From Burkholderiaceae bacterium (GTDB taxonomy: Bacteria; Pseudomonadota; Gammaproteobacteria; Burkholderiales; Burkholderiaceae_C): a stretch of 52,350 nt of DNA. Of the stretch, positions 36,278 to 47,023 are shown one piece after another; within the stretch, counting starts at the first letter, position 1; each line of letters starts with the position of its first letter. Position numbers and translations under genes: made by a program. The notes beneath the pieces are model-generated. The model was not told the DNA's origin and did no database searches. It saw only the letters and a list, made by a program, of their open reading frames with translations. Location: assembly GCA_016790575.1 (NCBI GenBank), contig JAEUOU010000009.1, forward strand, positions 1 to 52,350, read 5' to 3'.

Positions 36278-36673
36278 TCAGGCGACGTAGCAAAGCACTT
36301 CACCGCCAACGCCGGCAGCACGGGCTTTGCGGTCAGTCATCACGCCCTTTGGGGTTGTGACGATCGCCACGCCCAGTCCGTTCATGACCTGCGGAATGGC
36401 CTCGCAACCTTTGTATACACGCAAGCCCGGGCGGCTGACCCGCTCGATACGCTCGATAACCGGGCGACCTGCGTAATACTTCAGTGCTATTTCCAGCTCG
36501 GACTTTCCGTCCGCGCTCTTGACCTGGAATCCATCGATATAGCCCTCGTCTTTGAGGACCTGAACGATGGCAACTTTGACCTTGGATGCAGGCACCGAAA
36601 CCGATGTCTTGGCAACCATTTGCGCATTACGAATGCGAGTCAGCAGGTCGGCGATAGGATCACTCATGCTCAT
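36278..36673 (-). CDS. rpsH: 30S ribosomal protein S8
   Basis: 16S rRNA-binding protein of 131 residues and, in E. coli, translational repressor of the spc operon. Starts [23 protein letters not shown] 8 bases before the ATG at 36673 favours it over the one two codons downstream. C-terminus [11 protein letters not shown] is typical. Whether the S8 target in the rplX-rplE region exists here was not determined. Confidence 0.98.
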   Translation of the reverse strand: MSMSDPIADLLTRIRNAQMVAKTSVSVPASKVKVAIVQVLKDEGYIDGFQVKSADGKSELEIALKYYAGRPVIERIERVSRPGLRVYKGCEAIPQVMNGLGVAIVTTPKGVMTDRKARAAGVGGEVLCYVA

Positions 36674-36692
36674 CTTGTCGTCTCCTGCCTGA

Positions 36693-36998
36693 TTACCAGC
36701 TTGCCTTGGTCACACCGGGAATGCTGCCTTCAAAGGCAAGCTCGCGGATCTTTGACCGGCCCAATCCGAACTGGCGGAACGTTCCACGGGGACGCCCCGT
36801 GATCTCGCAGCGATTGCGTTGCCGGGTCGGATTGGCGTTTCGGGGGAGCTTCTGAAGAGCCAGTCGCGCCGCAGCACGCTCTTCATCGCTTCGTTTGGCG
36901 TCTTTTGCTATTGCCGTCAGTTCCGCGTGTTTTTTCGCGTACTTGGCAACCAGTTTGTCGCGCTTGAGCTCGCGCTCAATCAATGCTACTTTAGCCAC
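36693..36998 (-). CDS. rpsN: 30S ribosomal protein S14
   Basis: Protein of 101 residues with a GTG start at 36998 ([20 protein letters not shown]). It has one Cys and no CxxC pairs, so it is the zinc-independent long form. C-terminal [20 protein letters not shown]. Between rplE and rpsH. Confidence 0.98.
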   Translation of the reverse strand: MAKVALIERELKRDKLVAKYAKKHAELTAIAKDAKRSDEERAAARLALQKLPRNANPTRQRNRCEITGRPRGTFRQFGLGRSKIRELAFEGSIPGVTKASW

Positions 36999-37006
36999 GG
37001 GTCACC

Positions 37007-37552
37007 TCAGTTCTTGAACGGGAATCGGAAGCCGGCGAGCAGCGCCTTGCACTCTTCGTCTGTCTTGGCCGTCGTCGTAATGCTGATGTTGAGGCCGCGG
37101 AGGGCATCAACCTTGTCGTACTCGATCTCAGGGAAGATGATCTGCTCTTTGACACCGATGTTGTAGTTTCCACGACCATCGAAGGCACGTCCGGAAATTC
37201 CGCGGAAGTCGCGTACGCGCGGCAGGGCGACCGTGACAAAACGGTCCAGGAATTCATACATCTGGACGCCACGCAAGGTGACCATGCACCCGATGGCCTG
37301 ACCTTCGCGAATCTTGAAACCGGCGATGGCTTTCTTGGCCTTGGTAACCACCGGCTTCTGCCCGGCAATTTTTGTCAGGTCGGAGACTGCGTGCTCCATG
37401 ATCTTCTTGTCCGCAACCGCTTCGCTGACACCCATGTTCAGGGTGATCTTCGTCAGACGAGGCACCTGCATCGGCGAGGTGTAGCCGAATTTGGCCATCA
37501 GCTCAGGCGCGACTTTTTCGCGGTAATGTTGTTGGAGTCGTGCCATGCTCAT
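37007..37552 (-). CDS. rplE: 50S ribosomal protein L5
   Basis: 5S rRNA and P-site tRNA contact protein of 181 residues. Visible: [31 protein letters not shown] and [20 protein letters not shown]. The ATG at 37552 overlaps the rplX stop by ATGA, implying coupling; a second ATG two codons later is possible. Confidence 0.98.
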   Translation of the reverse strand: MSMARLQQHYREKVAPELMAKFGYTSPMQVPRLTKITLNMGVSEAVADKKIMEHAVSDLTKIAGQKPVVTKAKKAIAGFKIREGQAIGCMVTLRGVQMYEFLDRFVTVALPRVRDFRGISGRAFDGRGNYNIGVKEQIIFPEIEYDKVDALRGLNISITTTAKTDEECKALLAGFRFPFKN

Positions 37553-37869
37553 GCCACCTTGATTTCTTCGCCACTGGACTTGTAGACGCGAACGCGGCGA
37601 CCATCTTCCAGAACCTTGACACCTACGCGATCGGCCTTGCCGGTCGCGGCATTGAAGACAGCCACGTTCGACTGGTGGATCGACATCGTCTTTTCCACAA
37701 TGCCACCCGTAACCCCTTTGAGCGGATTGGGCTTGGTGTGCTTCTTGACGATGTTCACACCTTCGACCACGACTCGCGAATCGTCGACTCGCGAGGTCAC
37801 TTTGCCACGCTTGCCTTTGTCGCGCCCCGCAATGACGATGACCTCGTCACCTTTACGAATCTTGTTCAT
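37549..37869 (-). CDS. rplX: 50S ribosomal protein L24
   Basis: Assembly initiator protein of 106 residues: [20 protein letters not shown] (KOW motif) and [13 protein letters not shown] are the signature stretches. 9 bases after rplN; stop overlaps rplE start. Confidence 0.98.
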   Translation of the reverse strand: MNKIRKGDEVIVIAGRDKGKRGKVTSRVDDSRVVVEGVNIVKKHTKPNPLKGVTGGIVEKTMSIHQSNVAVFNAATGKADRVGVKVLEDGRRVRVYKSSGEEIKVA

Positions 37870-37878
37870 AGCGGTTCC

Positions 37879-38247
37879 TTAGAGAACTTCCGGAGCGAGG
37901 GACACGATCTTCATGAACTTCTCGGTACGCAGCTCGCGCGTCACCGGGCCGAAGATGCGGGTGCCGATGGGCTCCAGCTTGGAATTGAGAAGCACGGCGG
38001 CATTGCCGTCGAACTTGATGAGCGAGCCATCGCCACGGCGAATGCCCTTGGCCGTGCGGACCACCACGGCACTGTAGATCTCGCCTTTTTTGACGCGCCC
38101 ACGAGGAGCCGCCTCTTTGATGCTCACCTTGATGATGTCGCCAACACTGGCATAGCGCCGCTTCGAACCGCCGAGCACCTTGATGCACAAAACGGACTTC
38201 GCGCCGGTGTTGTCGGCCACTTCTAACCGAGATTCTGTCTGGATCAT
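37879..38247 (-). CDS. rplN: 50S ribosomal protein L14
   Basis: Protein of 122 residues, starting [20 protein letters not shown], with [19 protein letters not shown] and the C-terminal [20 protein letters not shown]. First gene of the spc-alpha operon here: no rpsQ lies upstream, and a near-consensus promoter is 141-169 bases ahead of the ATG. A longer frame to 38328 crosses the leader and is not used. Confidence 0.98.
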   Translation of the reverse strand: MIQTESRLEVADNTGAKSVLCIKVLGGSKRRYASVGDIIKVSIKEAAPRGRVKKGEIYSAVVVRTAKGIRRGDGSLIKFDGNAAVLLNSKLEPIGTRIFGPVTRELRTEKFMKIVSLAPEVL

Positions 38248-38276
38248 TTCGTTATTCCCAACTTGCACTCGGCAGG

Positions 38277-38343
38277 CCAGCCGCAACCGGCTGGCAGACC
38301 GAATCAGTCTTGGGCCCGCACAGTCCATGAACCGTTCACGGAC
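38277..38343 (-). promoter_or_regulatory. Two hairpins in the rplN leader
   Basis: CCAGCCG/CGGCTGG (38277-38294) and GTCCATGAA/TTCACGGAC (38323-38343, one G-U) would fold in the 5' leader between promoter and rplN. They may be a ribosomal-protein binding site or stability elements; no known motif was matched. Confidence 0.45.
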
Positions 38344-38387
38344 TGCTTAATGGGCAGAATTCCACGCAAAATTGCGCGGAGCCGCTG

Positions 38388-38416
38388 ATTATGAGCGATT
38401 CGCCAGCGGCCGTCAA
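38388..38416 (-). promoter_or_regulatory. Sigma-70 promoter of the spc-alpha operon
   Basis: Minus-strand TTGACG (38416-38411) and CATAAT (38393-38388), separated by exactly 17 bases, one mismatch each from consensus. Start site near 38381, giving a leader of about 134 bases before rplN. It is the best promoter match in the window. Confidence 0.82.
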
Positions 38417-38494
38417 GTAGCGTTGTTGTTTTTGGCAGGTACGGCGCCAAGGCAGTGCGCAGTTCCCCCGTCGCGGCACTCGCCGCAGAGGCCG

Positions 38495-40003
38495 TTACGA
38501 CACTTCGCGCGCCCAGTTGCGCGACCGAGCGACGGCCTCTTGCCAGCGCGCATGGCGTGCGCGTCGGTCTGATTCACCCCCTGCCGGGTCGTATCGCCGA
38601 TCGACCACCCAGTGCGAGGCGAGTTCGTCTGGGCCCGACCAGAAGCCCACAGCCAGTCCTGCCAGGTAGGCCACGCCCAGCGCGGTTGTTTCGGTGACCT
38701 GCGGCCGCACAACGGGGACGCCCAGCACATCGGCCTGCATTTGCATCAGAAGGTTGTTGCGGCTGGCGCCGCCGTCAACCCGCAGTTCGCGCAGCGCGAT
38801 CCCGGAGTCGCGTTTCATCGCCGCCAGCACATCGGCGGTCTGGAGCGCGATGGCCTCCAAGGCGGCGCGCGCGATGTGAGCCCGGGTCGTGCCGCGGGTC
38901 ATGCCCAGCAGCGCCGCGCGGGCATGACCATCCCAGTACGGCGCCCCAAGTCCGGCAAATGCCGGCACCAGCGCCACATCGCCGGTGTCAGCGACCTGCC
39001 CGGCCAGGCTTTCAACCTCGGCCGCCGACCCGATGATGCCCAGCCCGTCCCGCAGCCACTGAATCGTCGCGCCCGCCATGAAGACCGAGCCTTCCAGCGC
39101 GTACGCGGTCTGAGTGCGGTCACCGGCCGGGCCCTGCCAGGCAACGGTTGTCAGCAGCCGGTTGCGGCTGGCTACGGCGTTGACTCCGGTGTTCATCAGC
39201 ATGAAACACCCGGTACCGTAGGTATTCTTGGCCAGCCCGGGTGAAAAGCAAGTCTGGCCGAATGTGGCCGCCTGCTGGTCGCCCGCGATGCCGGCGATCG
39301 GAACCGGCGCGCCGAGCCACTGCGCATCGGTTTCGCCGAAAGCGCCGCTGGACGGCACAACCCGCGGCAGCACCGACGCCGGAACGTCGAACTGCCGCAA
39401 CAAAGAGGCGTCCCACTGCAGGGTGTGGAGATTGAACAGCAAGGTCCGCGACGCGTTGCTTGCATCCGTGACGTGGTGGCGTCCGCCGGTCAGGTTCCAT
39501 ATCAACCAACTGTCAATGGTCCCAAACGCCAACTCGCCGTGCTGCGCCCGAGCTCGCGCCCCGGGGACATGGTCCAGCAGCCATTGCAGTTTGGTTCCCG
39601 AGAAATAGGCGTCCAGCACCAGGCCCGTCTTGCGTTGGATCGAGCGGGCCGCACCCTGCGCCTGCAAGCGGGCGCAGGTATCCGTCGTTCTGCGGTCCTG
39701 CCAGACAATGGCAGGCGCAAGCGGGTCTCCCGTTGCCCGGTCCCACAGTACCGTGGTTTCGCGCTGGTTGGTGACGCCGATGGCGGCCAGATCGGCCGCG
39801 CGGACACCGTGTTGTGCCAGCACATCGCGGGCAACCGCGAGCTGGGTGGTCCAGATCTCCCGTGCATCATGCTCCACCCACCCCGGGCAGGGAAAACTCT
39901 GGCGAAACTCTCGCTGCGCCATGCCCTTCACCTGACCGGCTTGATCGAAAAGGATCGCCCGCGAGCTGGTTGTACCCTGATCCAGAGACAGTATGTATTT
40001 CAT
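38495..40003 (-). CDS. glpK: Glycerol kinase
   Basis: Phosphorylates glycerol to sn-glycerol 3-phosphate with ATP. 502 residues, the family length. FGGY motifs: [15 protein letters not shown] near the N-terminus, [14 protein letters not shown] in the middle, and [21 protein letters not shown] and [19 protein letters not shown] in the C-terminal half. No glpF, glpD or glpR beside it. Divergent from proC. It ends upstream of the spc operon promoter on the same strand. Confidence 0.97.
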   Translation of the reverse strand: MKYILSLDQGTTSSRAILFDQAGQVKGMAQREFRQSFPCPGWVEHDAREIWTTQLAVARDVLAQHGVRAADLAAIGVTNQRETTVLWDRATGDPLAPAIVWQDRRTTDTCARLQAQGAARSIQRKTGLVLDAYFSGTKLQWLLDHVPGARARAQHGELAFGTIDSWLIWNLTGGRHHVTDASNASRTLLFNLHTLQWDASLLRQFDVPASVLPRVVPSSGAFGETDAQWLGAPVPIAGIAGDQQAATFGQTCFSPGLAKNTYGTGCFMLMNTGVNAVASRNRLLTTVAWQGPAGDRTQTAYALEGSVFMAGATIQWLRDGLGIIGSAAEVESLAGQVADTGDVALVPAFAGLGAPYWDGHARAALLGMTRGTTRAHIARAALEAIALQTADVLAAMKRDSGIALRELRVDGGASRNNLLMQMQADVLGVPVVRPQVTETTALGVAYLAGLAVGFWSGPDELASHWVVDRRYDPAGGESDRRARHARWQEAVARSRNWAREVS

Positions 40004-40131
40004 GATCTACACCCTTTGACACCCGGCGGGCCGGGCAAACGACCTCCCCGGAACCAGACCCAGCCTATCGCAAGGCGGCTGAAACGGGGACAATGCAATC
40101 TTCTACCCGTCGCCCCGGAATCGACAAGCGC

Positions 40132-40968
40132 ATGAACCCGACCCAAGAAACCAAGACCAGCCCGCATATCGCTTTCATCGGTGGTGGCAACATGGCCAGC
40201 GCCATCATCAGTGGCCTGATCAAACAGGGCCACCCGGCCACCGAGATCAGTGTGGTGGACCCGTCGGCCGAGGCCGCGGCGCGCCTGACAGCGCATCACC
40301 CGGTCAAGGTGGCTTCCCTGCCGGGCCCTGCCCTGGCGCAGGCGCAGATGGTGGTCTGGGCCGTCAAGCCCCAGCATTTCAAGGAAGCCGCATTGCAATC
40401 GCGATTCCATACCCGCCATGCCTTGCATCTGAGTATCGCCGCCGGAATACCCACCCGATCGATCGCCGGCTGGCTGGGTAGCGAGCGGGTAATTCGTGCC
40501 ATGCCCAATACCCCGGCCCTGGTCGGACGCGGCATGAGCGGACTGTTTGCCATGCCCGGCGTCAACGCGGCCGATCGGGAATGGGCCGAAACCGTGCTGT
40601 CTGCCGTGGGCGAGCGCCTGTGGGTCGACACGGAAGACCAGCTGGACGCGGTCACCGCCCTGTCGGGCTCCGGACCGGCATATGTCTTTTACTTCCTGGA
40701 AGCCATGACCGAGGCGGGCTCGGGCATGGGCCTCAGCCGCGACCAGTCCTACCACCTGGCAGTGGCCACCTTTGTCGGTGCTTCGCGACTGGCGCAAGTC
40801 TCGGACGAGCCCCCGGAAATTCTGCGGCAACGGGTCACCTCCAAGGGAGGAACCACCTACGCGGCCGTCACGTCCATGGAGCAGGACAACGTCAAGACAC
40901 TGTTTGTGCGCGCCATTCACGCAGCCCGACAGCGCGCCCGCGAACTGGGTGAAGAGTACGGGGGCTGA
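40132..40968 (+). CDS. proC: Pyrroline-5-carboxylate reductase
   Basis: Last step of proline synthesis: NAD(P)H-dependent reduction of 1-pyrroline-5-carboxylate. From the ATG at 40132 it has 278 residues. Rossmann start IAFIGGGNMASAIISGL, MPNTPALVGRGMSG, SGSGPAYVFYFLEAM and VTSKGGTTYAAV in the C-terminal domain. An upstream ATG (40093) would add 13 residues without support. Convergent with ubiA; only 14 bases separate the stops. Confidence 0.96.
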   Translation: MNPTQETKTSPHIAFIGGGNMASAIISGLIKQGHPATEISVVDPSAEAAARLTAHHPVKVASLPGPALAQAQMVVWAVKPQHFKEAALQSRFHTRHALHLSIAAGIPTRSIAGWLGSERVIRAMPNTPALVGRGMSGLFAMPGVNAADREWAETVLSAVGERLWVDTEDQLDAVTALSGSGPAYVFYFLEAMTEAGSGMGLSRDQSYHLAVATFVGASRLAQVSDEPPEILRQRVTSKGGTTYAAVTSMEQDNVKTLFVRAIHAARQRARELGEEYGG

Positions 40969-40982
40969 TGCGCCGCAGTGCA

Positions 40983-41840
40983 TCAGCGCGCATGCAAGGA
41001 CATTGCCACGCCGACAAACAGGGTAAAGCCCAGCCAGTGGTTCTGTCGAAACGCCTTGAAGCACCCCTCCCGGCTCCGGTCACGAATCAGCCAAAGGTGC
41101 CAGATGACCTGCAGCGAGCCCAGGCCCGCAAATATGATAAATGTAGCGTCAGATGACCATTTCACGCTGGCTATCGACCAAATTGCCAGGTAAACAAGGT
41201 AAAAGACGCCCACCGCCGCGACATCGGCCTGCCCCAAGGTAATCGCGGAGGTCTTCATACCGATCTTGAGGTCATCATCGCGGTCGACCATGGCGTACTC
41301 GGTGTCGTAGGCCAGGACCCAGAACAGGTTGCCCGCAAGTAACCACCATGCCAGCGGCGGCACCTCACCTTGGACCGCGGCAAATGCCATCGGAATGCCG
41401 AAACTGAACGCCACCCCCAGAACCGCCTGCGGCATCGAGACATGGCGCTTGGCATACGGATAGATCAACGCTACGGCCAGCGCCGCAAACGACCAGAGCA
41501 CGGCAGCCCACCGGGTCGTCAGAACCAGCGCGAAGGCCAACAGGGCCAGCACGGTCCCGACGGCCAGAGCTTCCCGGACGCCGATCCGGCCGCTGGTCAC
41601 AGGACGCTGCGCGGTGCGCTTGACATGGCGGTCAAACTCACGGTCGGCCACATCGTTGAGACAACACCCGGCACTTCGCATCAGGATGGTTCCCAGCACG
41701 AACACGGTGAGCAGGTGCCACCCCGGGAAACCACCCGCCGCGATCCACAGGGCCGCGAGTGTGGGCCAGAGCAGCAGCAACCAGCCGGCCGGCCGGTCCC
41801 ACCGAATCAGGTCAAGGTACAAGGCCAGTCGGGCCCGCAC
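40983..41840 (-). CDS. ubiA: 4-hydroxybenzoate octaprenyltransferase
   Basis: Membrane prenyltransferase for ubiquinone synthesis: joins the polyprenyl chain to 4-hydroxybenzoate. 285 residues (E. coli 290), about eight helices. First Asp motif [15 protein letters not shown] (residues 62-76) and second [17 protein letters not shown]. The start is a GTG at 41840, one base after the stop of the Dyp peroxidase gene. A repeat copy (G) is translated in antisense within the loop-helix region [13 protein letters not shown] near residue 225. Confidence 0.96.
   Translation of the reverse strand: MRARLALYLDLIRWDRPAGWLLLLWPTLAALWIAAGGFPGWHLLTVFVLGTILMRSAGCCLNDVADREFDRHVKRTAQRPVTSGRIGVREALAVGTVLALLAFALVLTTRWAAVLWSFAALAVALIYPYAKRHVSMPQAVLGVAFSFGIPMAFAAVQGEVPPLAWWLLAGNLFWVLAYDTEYAMVDRDDDLKIGMKTSAITLGQADVAAVGVFYLVYLAIWSIASVKWSSDATFIIFAGLGSLQVIWHLWLIRDRSREGCFKAFRQNHWLGFTLFVGVAMSLHAR
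41141..41185 (+). repeat. Dispersed repeat copy G, inside ubiA
   Basis: TGTAGC (41142-41147), GACCATTT and ACGCTGGCTAT (41164-41174) align to the family without gaps. It lies on the strand opposite ubiA, so ubiA reads its complement in frame. Two substitutions in the boxes make it one of the less conserved copies. Confidence 0.62.
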
Positions 41841-41841
41841 G

Positions 41842-42741
41842 TCAGGCGCCCCCGAGCAAGCGCAGGTCGATCCGGCCTTGGTGCATCGGCGGGCACCAGA
41901 CCTGCGCACCCGTCAATGGCCGCGAGATCCCGAACAAGGCATCCGTGACGCCGTCATCCAGCCCCGCCATGCGCCGCATCTGGGCCTCGAACGCGTCCAG
42001 TGACTTGCCGAAGGCGACAAACATCAGCCCGCACCGCTCGGCATCGGCCCAGGGCATGGACCGTCGCAGCAGAAATGCGGGTGGCCGGAACCCCTCCTGC
42101 GCCGTCCGCTTGACGTGGGCTGACGCCGGCGCGTCATCCAGTTCGACATTGTCGCGACGACGGCGTCCGATCATCGCGTCCCGATCGGCTCGCGCCATGC
42201 GATCAAAGCCATCCAGATCGTGCTGCCACTGCTGAATTGCGGCGAAACTGGACCCGTTCATTCCCGCACCCTGGCGGCTTACCAAGGCGGCCCGACTGGC
42301 CGCAGCACCGTCCGGGTTCTCGGTGCCGTCCTCGTACCCGGTCAGATCGCGACCATGTCCGTTCGGTCCCCGGCCGTAACGGAAACCGTCCACGACAGCA
42401 TGGAGTCGCAATGCAGGCGCAAAGGCGTGGGCGATGGCTCGGGTCTGCTGGACAAGCGCGCCACGATCCTTGCCACGCAACCAGACCCATAACGCAACGG
42501 GAGTGGACGGGATTGCCACCGAACCGGCCTGCATCGGCTGGAATTCCCGCATGCCCGGCACCTGCACCCCCAGCGCATCCAGCAGCGGCAGCCCCAGGCC
42601 GAGTACCGCGTGGTCACCATCCATCCGCTCGGCCCCCTCCCGCAAGCTTTCTCGCAGCGCACCCTGACCGCTGAGGGTAAAAGACAGGTAGCGTCCATGC
42701 AGCGGCAAGGGGGCAAGGATTCCAGGTTGGTATGTTGACAT
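41842..42741 (-). CDS. Dyp-type heme peroxidase
   Basis: Dye-decolorising peroxidase of 299 residues, resembling the short cytosolic YfeX-like (type B) group: no signal peptide. Catalytic [11 protein letters not shown] (the GxxDG loop, Asp and Arg in peroxide chemistry) lies near residue 137; the proximal heme His is probably in SAHVKRT, and downstream Arg in LLRRSMPW also fits. It uses hydrogen peroxide with unknown reductant. It follows oxyR (44 bases) on the same strand and precedes ubiA by one base. Start ATG 42741 is preferred over a TTG at 42747. Confidence 0.93.
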   Translation of the reverse strand: MSTYQPGILAPLPLHGRYLSFTLSGQGALRESLREGAERMDGDHAVLGLGLPLLDALGVQVPGMREFQPMQAGSVAIPSTPVALWVWLRGKDRGALVQQTRAIAHAFAPALRLHAVVDGFRYGRGPNGHGRDLTGYEDGTENPDGAAASRAALVSRQGAGMNGSSFAAIQQWQHDLDGFDRMARADRDAMIGRRRRDNVELDDAPASAHVKRTAQEGFRPPAFLLRRSMPWADAERCGLMFVAFGKSLDAFEAQMRRMAGLDDGVTDALFGISRPLTGAQVWCPPMHQGRIDLRLLGGA

Positions 42742-42785
42742 GGGCAAATTGGAAGATCAGCGGAGGGAAAGCGTCCCGGGTTCGG

Positions 42786-43751
42786 TCAGGACAGGCGGGT
42801 CACGCCGGGCAGTTCACAGGCGTAGATGGCGTTGCGCAAGGCGGCGATCGCTTCATACCGGGGAAAACTGCGTCGCCAGGCCAGCACCACACGGCGCAAG
42901 GGGGGCGCGCCGCCATGGCCGTCCACAATCGGCAGGTAGCGGACAAACGGCTCGTCCGCACCCCGGCGGCGGCGCGCCGTTGTCAGCGCCTCTTTGGGTA
43001 CTGACAAACGGGGCACCAGGGTCACGCCCATTCCGGCCGCGACCATGTGTTTGATGGTCTCCAGGGACGAGCCTTCGAAGCTGCGGCGAATCCCTTCCGC
43101 ATGGCTGGCATACCGCGCGAACTCCGGGCAAACCTCCAGCACATGGTCACGAAAACAATGGCCGGTGCCCAGGAGCAGCATGGTCTCGTTCTTGAGCTCC
43201 TCCGAGGTCACGCTTTTTTTGTCCGCCAAGGGGTGCTGCCGCGGCACGGCCGCCATGAACGGCTCATCGTACAGGGGCGCGATGGCCAGTCCGGTTTCCG
43301 GAAACGGTTCGGCGAGGATGGCGCAGTCGATCTCGCCGGTACGCAGCATCTCCAGGAGTTTGACCGTGAAGTTCTCCTGCAACAGCAAAGGCATCTGGCC
43401 CGCCATGCGAATCGCCTGCCGCACCAGGTCGGGCAACAGATAGGGACCGATGGTGTAGATCAGCCCCAGCTTCAAAGGCCCGGCCAGCGGGTCCTTGCCG
43501 CGCTTGGCGATGACCTTGATCACGGCGGCCTGTTCCAGCACGCTTTGCGCCTGGCGCACGATCTCTTCGCCCAGCGGCGTCACGGTGATTTCGCTCGCGG
43601 CCCGCTCAAACAGCTTGACGTCCAGTTCCTCTTCCAGCTTCTTGATCGCCACCGAAAGGGTGGGCTGGGAGACAAAGCAGGCCTCCGCCGCTTTTCCGAA
43701 ATGCTTCTCGCGTGCGACGGCAACGATGTATTTGAGCTCGGTCAGGGTCAT
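42786..43751 (-). CDS. oxyR: Hydrogen-peroxide-sensing LysR regulator OxyR
   Basis: LysR-type regulator of 321 residues with N-terminal HTH (KYIVAVAREKHFGKAAEACF, SQPTLSVAIKKLEEEL). Redox cysteines fall at 199 and 208 in GHCFRDHVLEVC, the same numbers as E. coli OxyR, so a disulfide-switched peroxide sensor is well supported. Gene lies 10 bases after recG, as in many betaproteobacteria, and ahead of the Dyp peroxidase gene. Confidence 0.96.
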   Translation of the reverse strand: MTLTELKYIVAVAREKHFGKAAEACFVSQPTLSVAIKKLEEELDVKLFERAASEITVTPLGEEIVRQAQSVLEQAAVIKVIAKRGKDPLAGPLKLGLIYTIGPYLLPDLVRQAIRMAGQMPLLLQENFTVKLLEMLRTGEIDCAILAEPFPETGLAIAPLYDEPFMAAVPRQHPLADKKSVTSEELKNETMLLLGTGHCFRDHVLEVCPEFARYASHAEGIRRSFEGSSLETIKHMVAAGMGVTLVPRLSVPKEALTTARRRRGADEPFVRYLPIVDGHGGAPPLRRVVLAWRRSFPRYEAIAALRNAIYACELPGVTRLS

Positions 43752-43761
43752 GGCGGCGCTT

Positions 43762-45852
43762 TCAAGCCTTGAGGAACTCGGATTTTCCACCCATCCAGCG
43801 CTGAATGTGCCGCTGCGCAGCGTCCGGCGCGTATTCCAGAAGGCGCGGTGCGAGCGCGCGCGCCCACTCAAGCCAGGCCCCGTCAACCGCCAGGTCGGCA
43901 AAACGCAGCAATGGCGCACCGGACTGACGCGCACCCAGGAATTCGCCCGGACCACGAATGTCCAGATCACGGCGGGCGATCTCGAAACCATCCTGGGTTT
44001 CCGCCATCGCCCGCAGTCGCTCGCGTGCGCTTTCCCCCAGGCGGCCACCGGCCGGAGCGCTGTACAGCAGAACACAGGCGGATGCCGCCGCACCCCGCCC
44101 GACCCGGCCACGCAACTGGTGCAACTGGGACAGTCCGAAGCGTTCCGCATGTTCGATCACCATCAGGCTGGCATTGGGCACATCCACGCCCACTTCGATC
44201 ACCGTGGTCGACACCAATACGGCAATCGCGCCGACGGTGAACTGCTCCATGACCGCTCTTTTTTCGGCCGCCGGCATGCGGGAATGGAGCAAGGCAACCC
44301 CCATGTCCGGCAGTGCCGCGCACAACTGCGCATGGGTCGCCGTGGCGTTGGTCAGGTCCAGCGCCTCGCTTTCCTCGATCAAGGGGCAAACCCAGTAGAC
44401 CTGCCGGCCGGCCGCGACTTGCTGGCGGATACGCTCGACAACCTCGTCGCGCCGCTGGTCGGACACCACGCGGGTGACCACCGGGGTGCGCCCGGGTGGC
44501 AATTCGTCCAGCGTGGAAACATCGAGGTCGGCGTAGTAACTCATGGCCAGCGTGCGCGGAATGGGGGTGGCCGACATCATCAACAGATGCTGCTCCAGCC
44601 CTTCACTGCCGTCGCCCCCGGAACTGTCCTCCTCCGGCGCCGGAGACGATTTGCTGCGCAGTGCCAGTCGCTGGGCGACCCCGAAGCGGTGTTGCTCGTC
44701 AATGATCGCCAGGCCCAGGCGATGAAAACGCACCTGCTGCTGAATCACCGCCTGGGTACCCACCACCAGACTCGCCTCGCCGCTGGCGATGCGCGCCAGC
44801 ATGAGCGTGCGCTCACTTTTTCGCTGACTGCCGGTCAGCCACGCGACTGAAACGCCCAGGGGCTCCAGCCAGGCGACCAGCTTGCGAAAGTGCTGCTCCG
44901 CCAGTATCTCGGTGGGGGCCATCAGCACACATTGCCATCCGGCATCCATCGCCACTGCAGCCGCCAAGGCGGCAACCACCGTCTTGCCGGCACCCACATC
45001 ACCTTGCAGCAAGCGGTGCATGGGTGTTGCGGCCGCAAGATCGTTGCCGATTTCTGCCACCACCCGCTGTTGGGCGGCTGTCAATGCAAATGGCAAGCGG
45101 CGCAGCAACTGCTCGGGCAATCCACCGGCACGGGCCACGAGCTTGGGGGCACGCTGCTGCGCCCGGCCGCGACGGGCTATCCACTGGGACAGTTGCTGGG
45201 CCAGCAACTCCTCCGCTTTCAGACGCTGCCAGGCTGGGTGGCTGCGGTCCTCCAGGGCGGCAAGGGACACATCGGGCGCCGGGTGATGCAGGAACAGCAA
45301 AGCCTCGCGCAGCCCCAGGACCGGTGCGGGCGCATGCTGCCAGGCGTCGGGCACGACGATGGTGTCGCTCCAGTCGCTTCGCTCCACAGCGGCAAGGATG
45401 GCCTTGCGCAACCACGACTGCGGCAGACCGGCAACCGTCGGGTACACGGGTGTCAGGGTCTGCGCCAGCTCGGTTCGGGCCGACCGCATGACGGGGTGAA
45501 GCATCACGTCGCCACCGAATCCGCGCTTGAGGACGCCCCGCACCCGCCAGCAGGTGCCCGGTGCAAACGCTTTTTCCTGGGTGGGATAGAAGTGGAAAAA
45601 GCGCAGCACACATTCGCCACTGCCATCGTGCACATGAACCACCAGCTGGCGCCGGGGTCGCGGCGTGACCTGGGCGGTCCGCACGGTCGCTTCGATCAGC
45701 ACTTCCTCACCGTCACGGGCATCGGCCAGACGCACGATATGGGTCTCGTCTTCGTAGCGCAGGGGCAGGTGCAGACTGAGGTCGGCATCACGGACCAGAC
45801 CGAGGCGCTCCAGCGCCTTGCGCATCGGGGAAGGGGCGGGCGCCGGACTCAT
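43762..45852 (-). CDS. recG: ATP-dependent DNA helicase RecG
   Basis: Branch-migration helicase that reverses stalled forks and remodels Holliday junctions. 696 residues (E. coli 693). N-terminal wedge (OB) domain, then helicase motifs [18 protein letters not shown] (Walker A), [22 protein letters not shown] (DEQH box), [11 protein letters not shown], and [13 protein letters not shown] with [16 protein letters not shown]. Divergent from queA over 58 bases; start ATG 45852. Confidence 0.97.
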   Translation of the reverse strand: MSPAPAPSPMRKALERLGLVRDADLSLHLPLRYEDETHIVRLADARDGEEVLIEATVRTAQVTPRPRRQLVVHVHDGSGECVLRFFHFYPTQEKAFAPGTCWRVRGVLKRGFGGDVMLHPVMRSARTELAQTLTPVYPTVAGLPQSWLRKAILAAVERSDWSDTIVVPDAWQHAPAPVLGLREALLFLHHPAPDVSLAALEDRSHPAWQRLKAEELLAQQLSQWIARRGRAQQRAPKLVARAGGLPEQLLRRLPFALTAAQQRVVAEIGNDLAAATPMHRLLQGDVGAGKTVVAALAAAVAMDAGWQCVLMAPTEILAEQHFRKLVAWLEPLGVSVAWLTGSQRKSERTLMLARIASGEASLVVGTQAVIQQQVRFHRLGLAIIDEQHRFGVAQRLALRSKSSPAPEEDSSGGDGSEGLEQHLLMMSATPIPRTLAMSYYADLDVSTLDELPPGRTPVVTRVVSDQRRDEVVERIRQQVAAGRQVYWVCPLIEESEALDLTNATATHAQLCAALPDMGVALLHSRMPAAEKRAVMEQFTVGAIAVLVSTTVIEVGVDVPNASLMVIEHAERFGLSQLHQLRGRVGRGAAASACVLLYSAPAGGRLGESARERLRAMAETQDGFEIARRDLDIRGPGEFLGARQSGAPLLRFADLAVDGAWLEWARALAPRLLEYAPDAAQRHIQRWMGGKSEFLKA

Positions 45853-45910
45853 GGAACAATTCTGCCTTCTTCCACGACTTGGGACGGGCTCTGTCCAGCC
45901 CTCAAGCACC

Positions 45911-47002
45911 ATGAATTGCACCTCCTCGCCGCCGCTGCGCCAATTCCAGCTGGCCGACTTCGATTTTTCCCTGCCCCCGGAGCTGATTGCCCAGCATCCG
46001 GCCGCCGAACGCAGTGCGTCGCGCTTGCTTGATGCCAGTTCCGCGACACCGCAGGACCGGGTCTTCCGCGACCTCCCCGCGCTGCTCGGGCCCGACGATC
46101 TGCTGGTATTCAACGACACGCAGGTCATCAAGGCGCGCCTGTTCGGCAACAAGCCTTCGGGCGGCAAACTGGAACTGCTGGTCGAGCGTGTGCTGGACAA
46201 CAACACCGTGGTCGCGCACATGAAGGTAAGCAAGAAGCCGCCACCCGGTTCGGTCTTGCGGCTGGGGGACGGCGAACCCGGCGGCGGATTCGAGGCCACG
46301 GTGCTGGGCCGCTGGCCCGATGCGAACGGCGCACTGTTCCACCTGCGCTTCAGCGACGAGCCCCATGCCCTGATGGCCCGCCACGGGCATGTGCCCCTGC
46401 CGCCTTACATCACCCACGCCGATTCCGAGGATGATGCCCGGCGCTACCAGACGGTCTTCGCCCGCAAGCCCGGCGCGGTGGCCGCGCCAACCGCCGCGTT
46501 GCATTTCGACGAGCCCTTGTTGGCCGCGCTGGACCGGCAGGGCGTGCGACGCGCCAGTGTCACCCTGCATGTGGGCGCCGGCACGTTCCAGCCCGTCAAG
46601 ACCGACAACCTTGCCGAACACACCATGCACAGCGAGTGGTATGACGTGCCCGAGACCACCCGGCAGGCGATTGTGGCCTGCCGGGCGCGGCGCGGCCGTG
46701 TGGTGGCGGTGGGCACCACCACCGTGCGCACGCTGGAATCATGGGCCCGCAGTTGCACCGGGCCGGACCTGTCCGGCGGCGTGATGCAGGCGGATACCGA
46801 CATATTCATCACCCCGGGTTTCCGTTTTCAGGTGGTGGATGCCCTGATTACCAACTTCCATCTGCCCAAAAGCACCTTGATGATGCTGGTCAGCGCCTTT
46901 GCGGGCTACGAGCACATCCGGAGCGTCTACGCGCATGCCATCGCCCACCGCTACCGTTTTTTCAGCTACGGCGACGCCATGTGGCTGACCCGGCAGGGCT
47001 GA
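45911..47002 (+). CDS. queA: S-adenosylmethionine:tRNA ribosyltransferase-isomerase
   Basis: Transfers the ribosyl part of AdoMet to preQ1 in tRNA, making epoxyqueuosine. 363 residues. Motifs: [62 protein letters not shown], and [10 protein letters not shown]. Start ATG 45911 gives the family N-terminus after a short leader. Usually next to tgt; here a FecR-domain gene on the other strand separates them. Confidence 0.97.
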   Translation: MNCTSSPPLRQFQLADFDFSLPPELIAQHPAAERSASRLLDASSATPQDRVFRDLPALLGPDDLLVFNDTQVIKARLFGNKPSGGKLELLVERVLDNNTVVAHMKVSKKPPPGSVLRLGDGEPGGGFEATVLGRWPDANGALFHLRFSDEPHALMARHGHVPLPPYITHADSEDDARRYQTVFARKPGAVAAPTAALHFDEPLLAALDRQGVRRASVTLHVGAGTFQPVKTDNLAEHTMHSEWYDVPETTRQAIVACRARRGRVVAVGTTTVRTLESWARSCTGPDLSGGVMQADTDIFITPGFRFQVVDALITNFHLPKSTLMMLVSAFAGYEHIRSVYAHAIAHRYRFFSYGDAMWLTRQG

Positions 47003-47023
47003 CCCGGCCGGCCGAGGCGGCAA

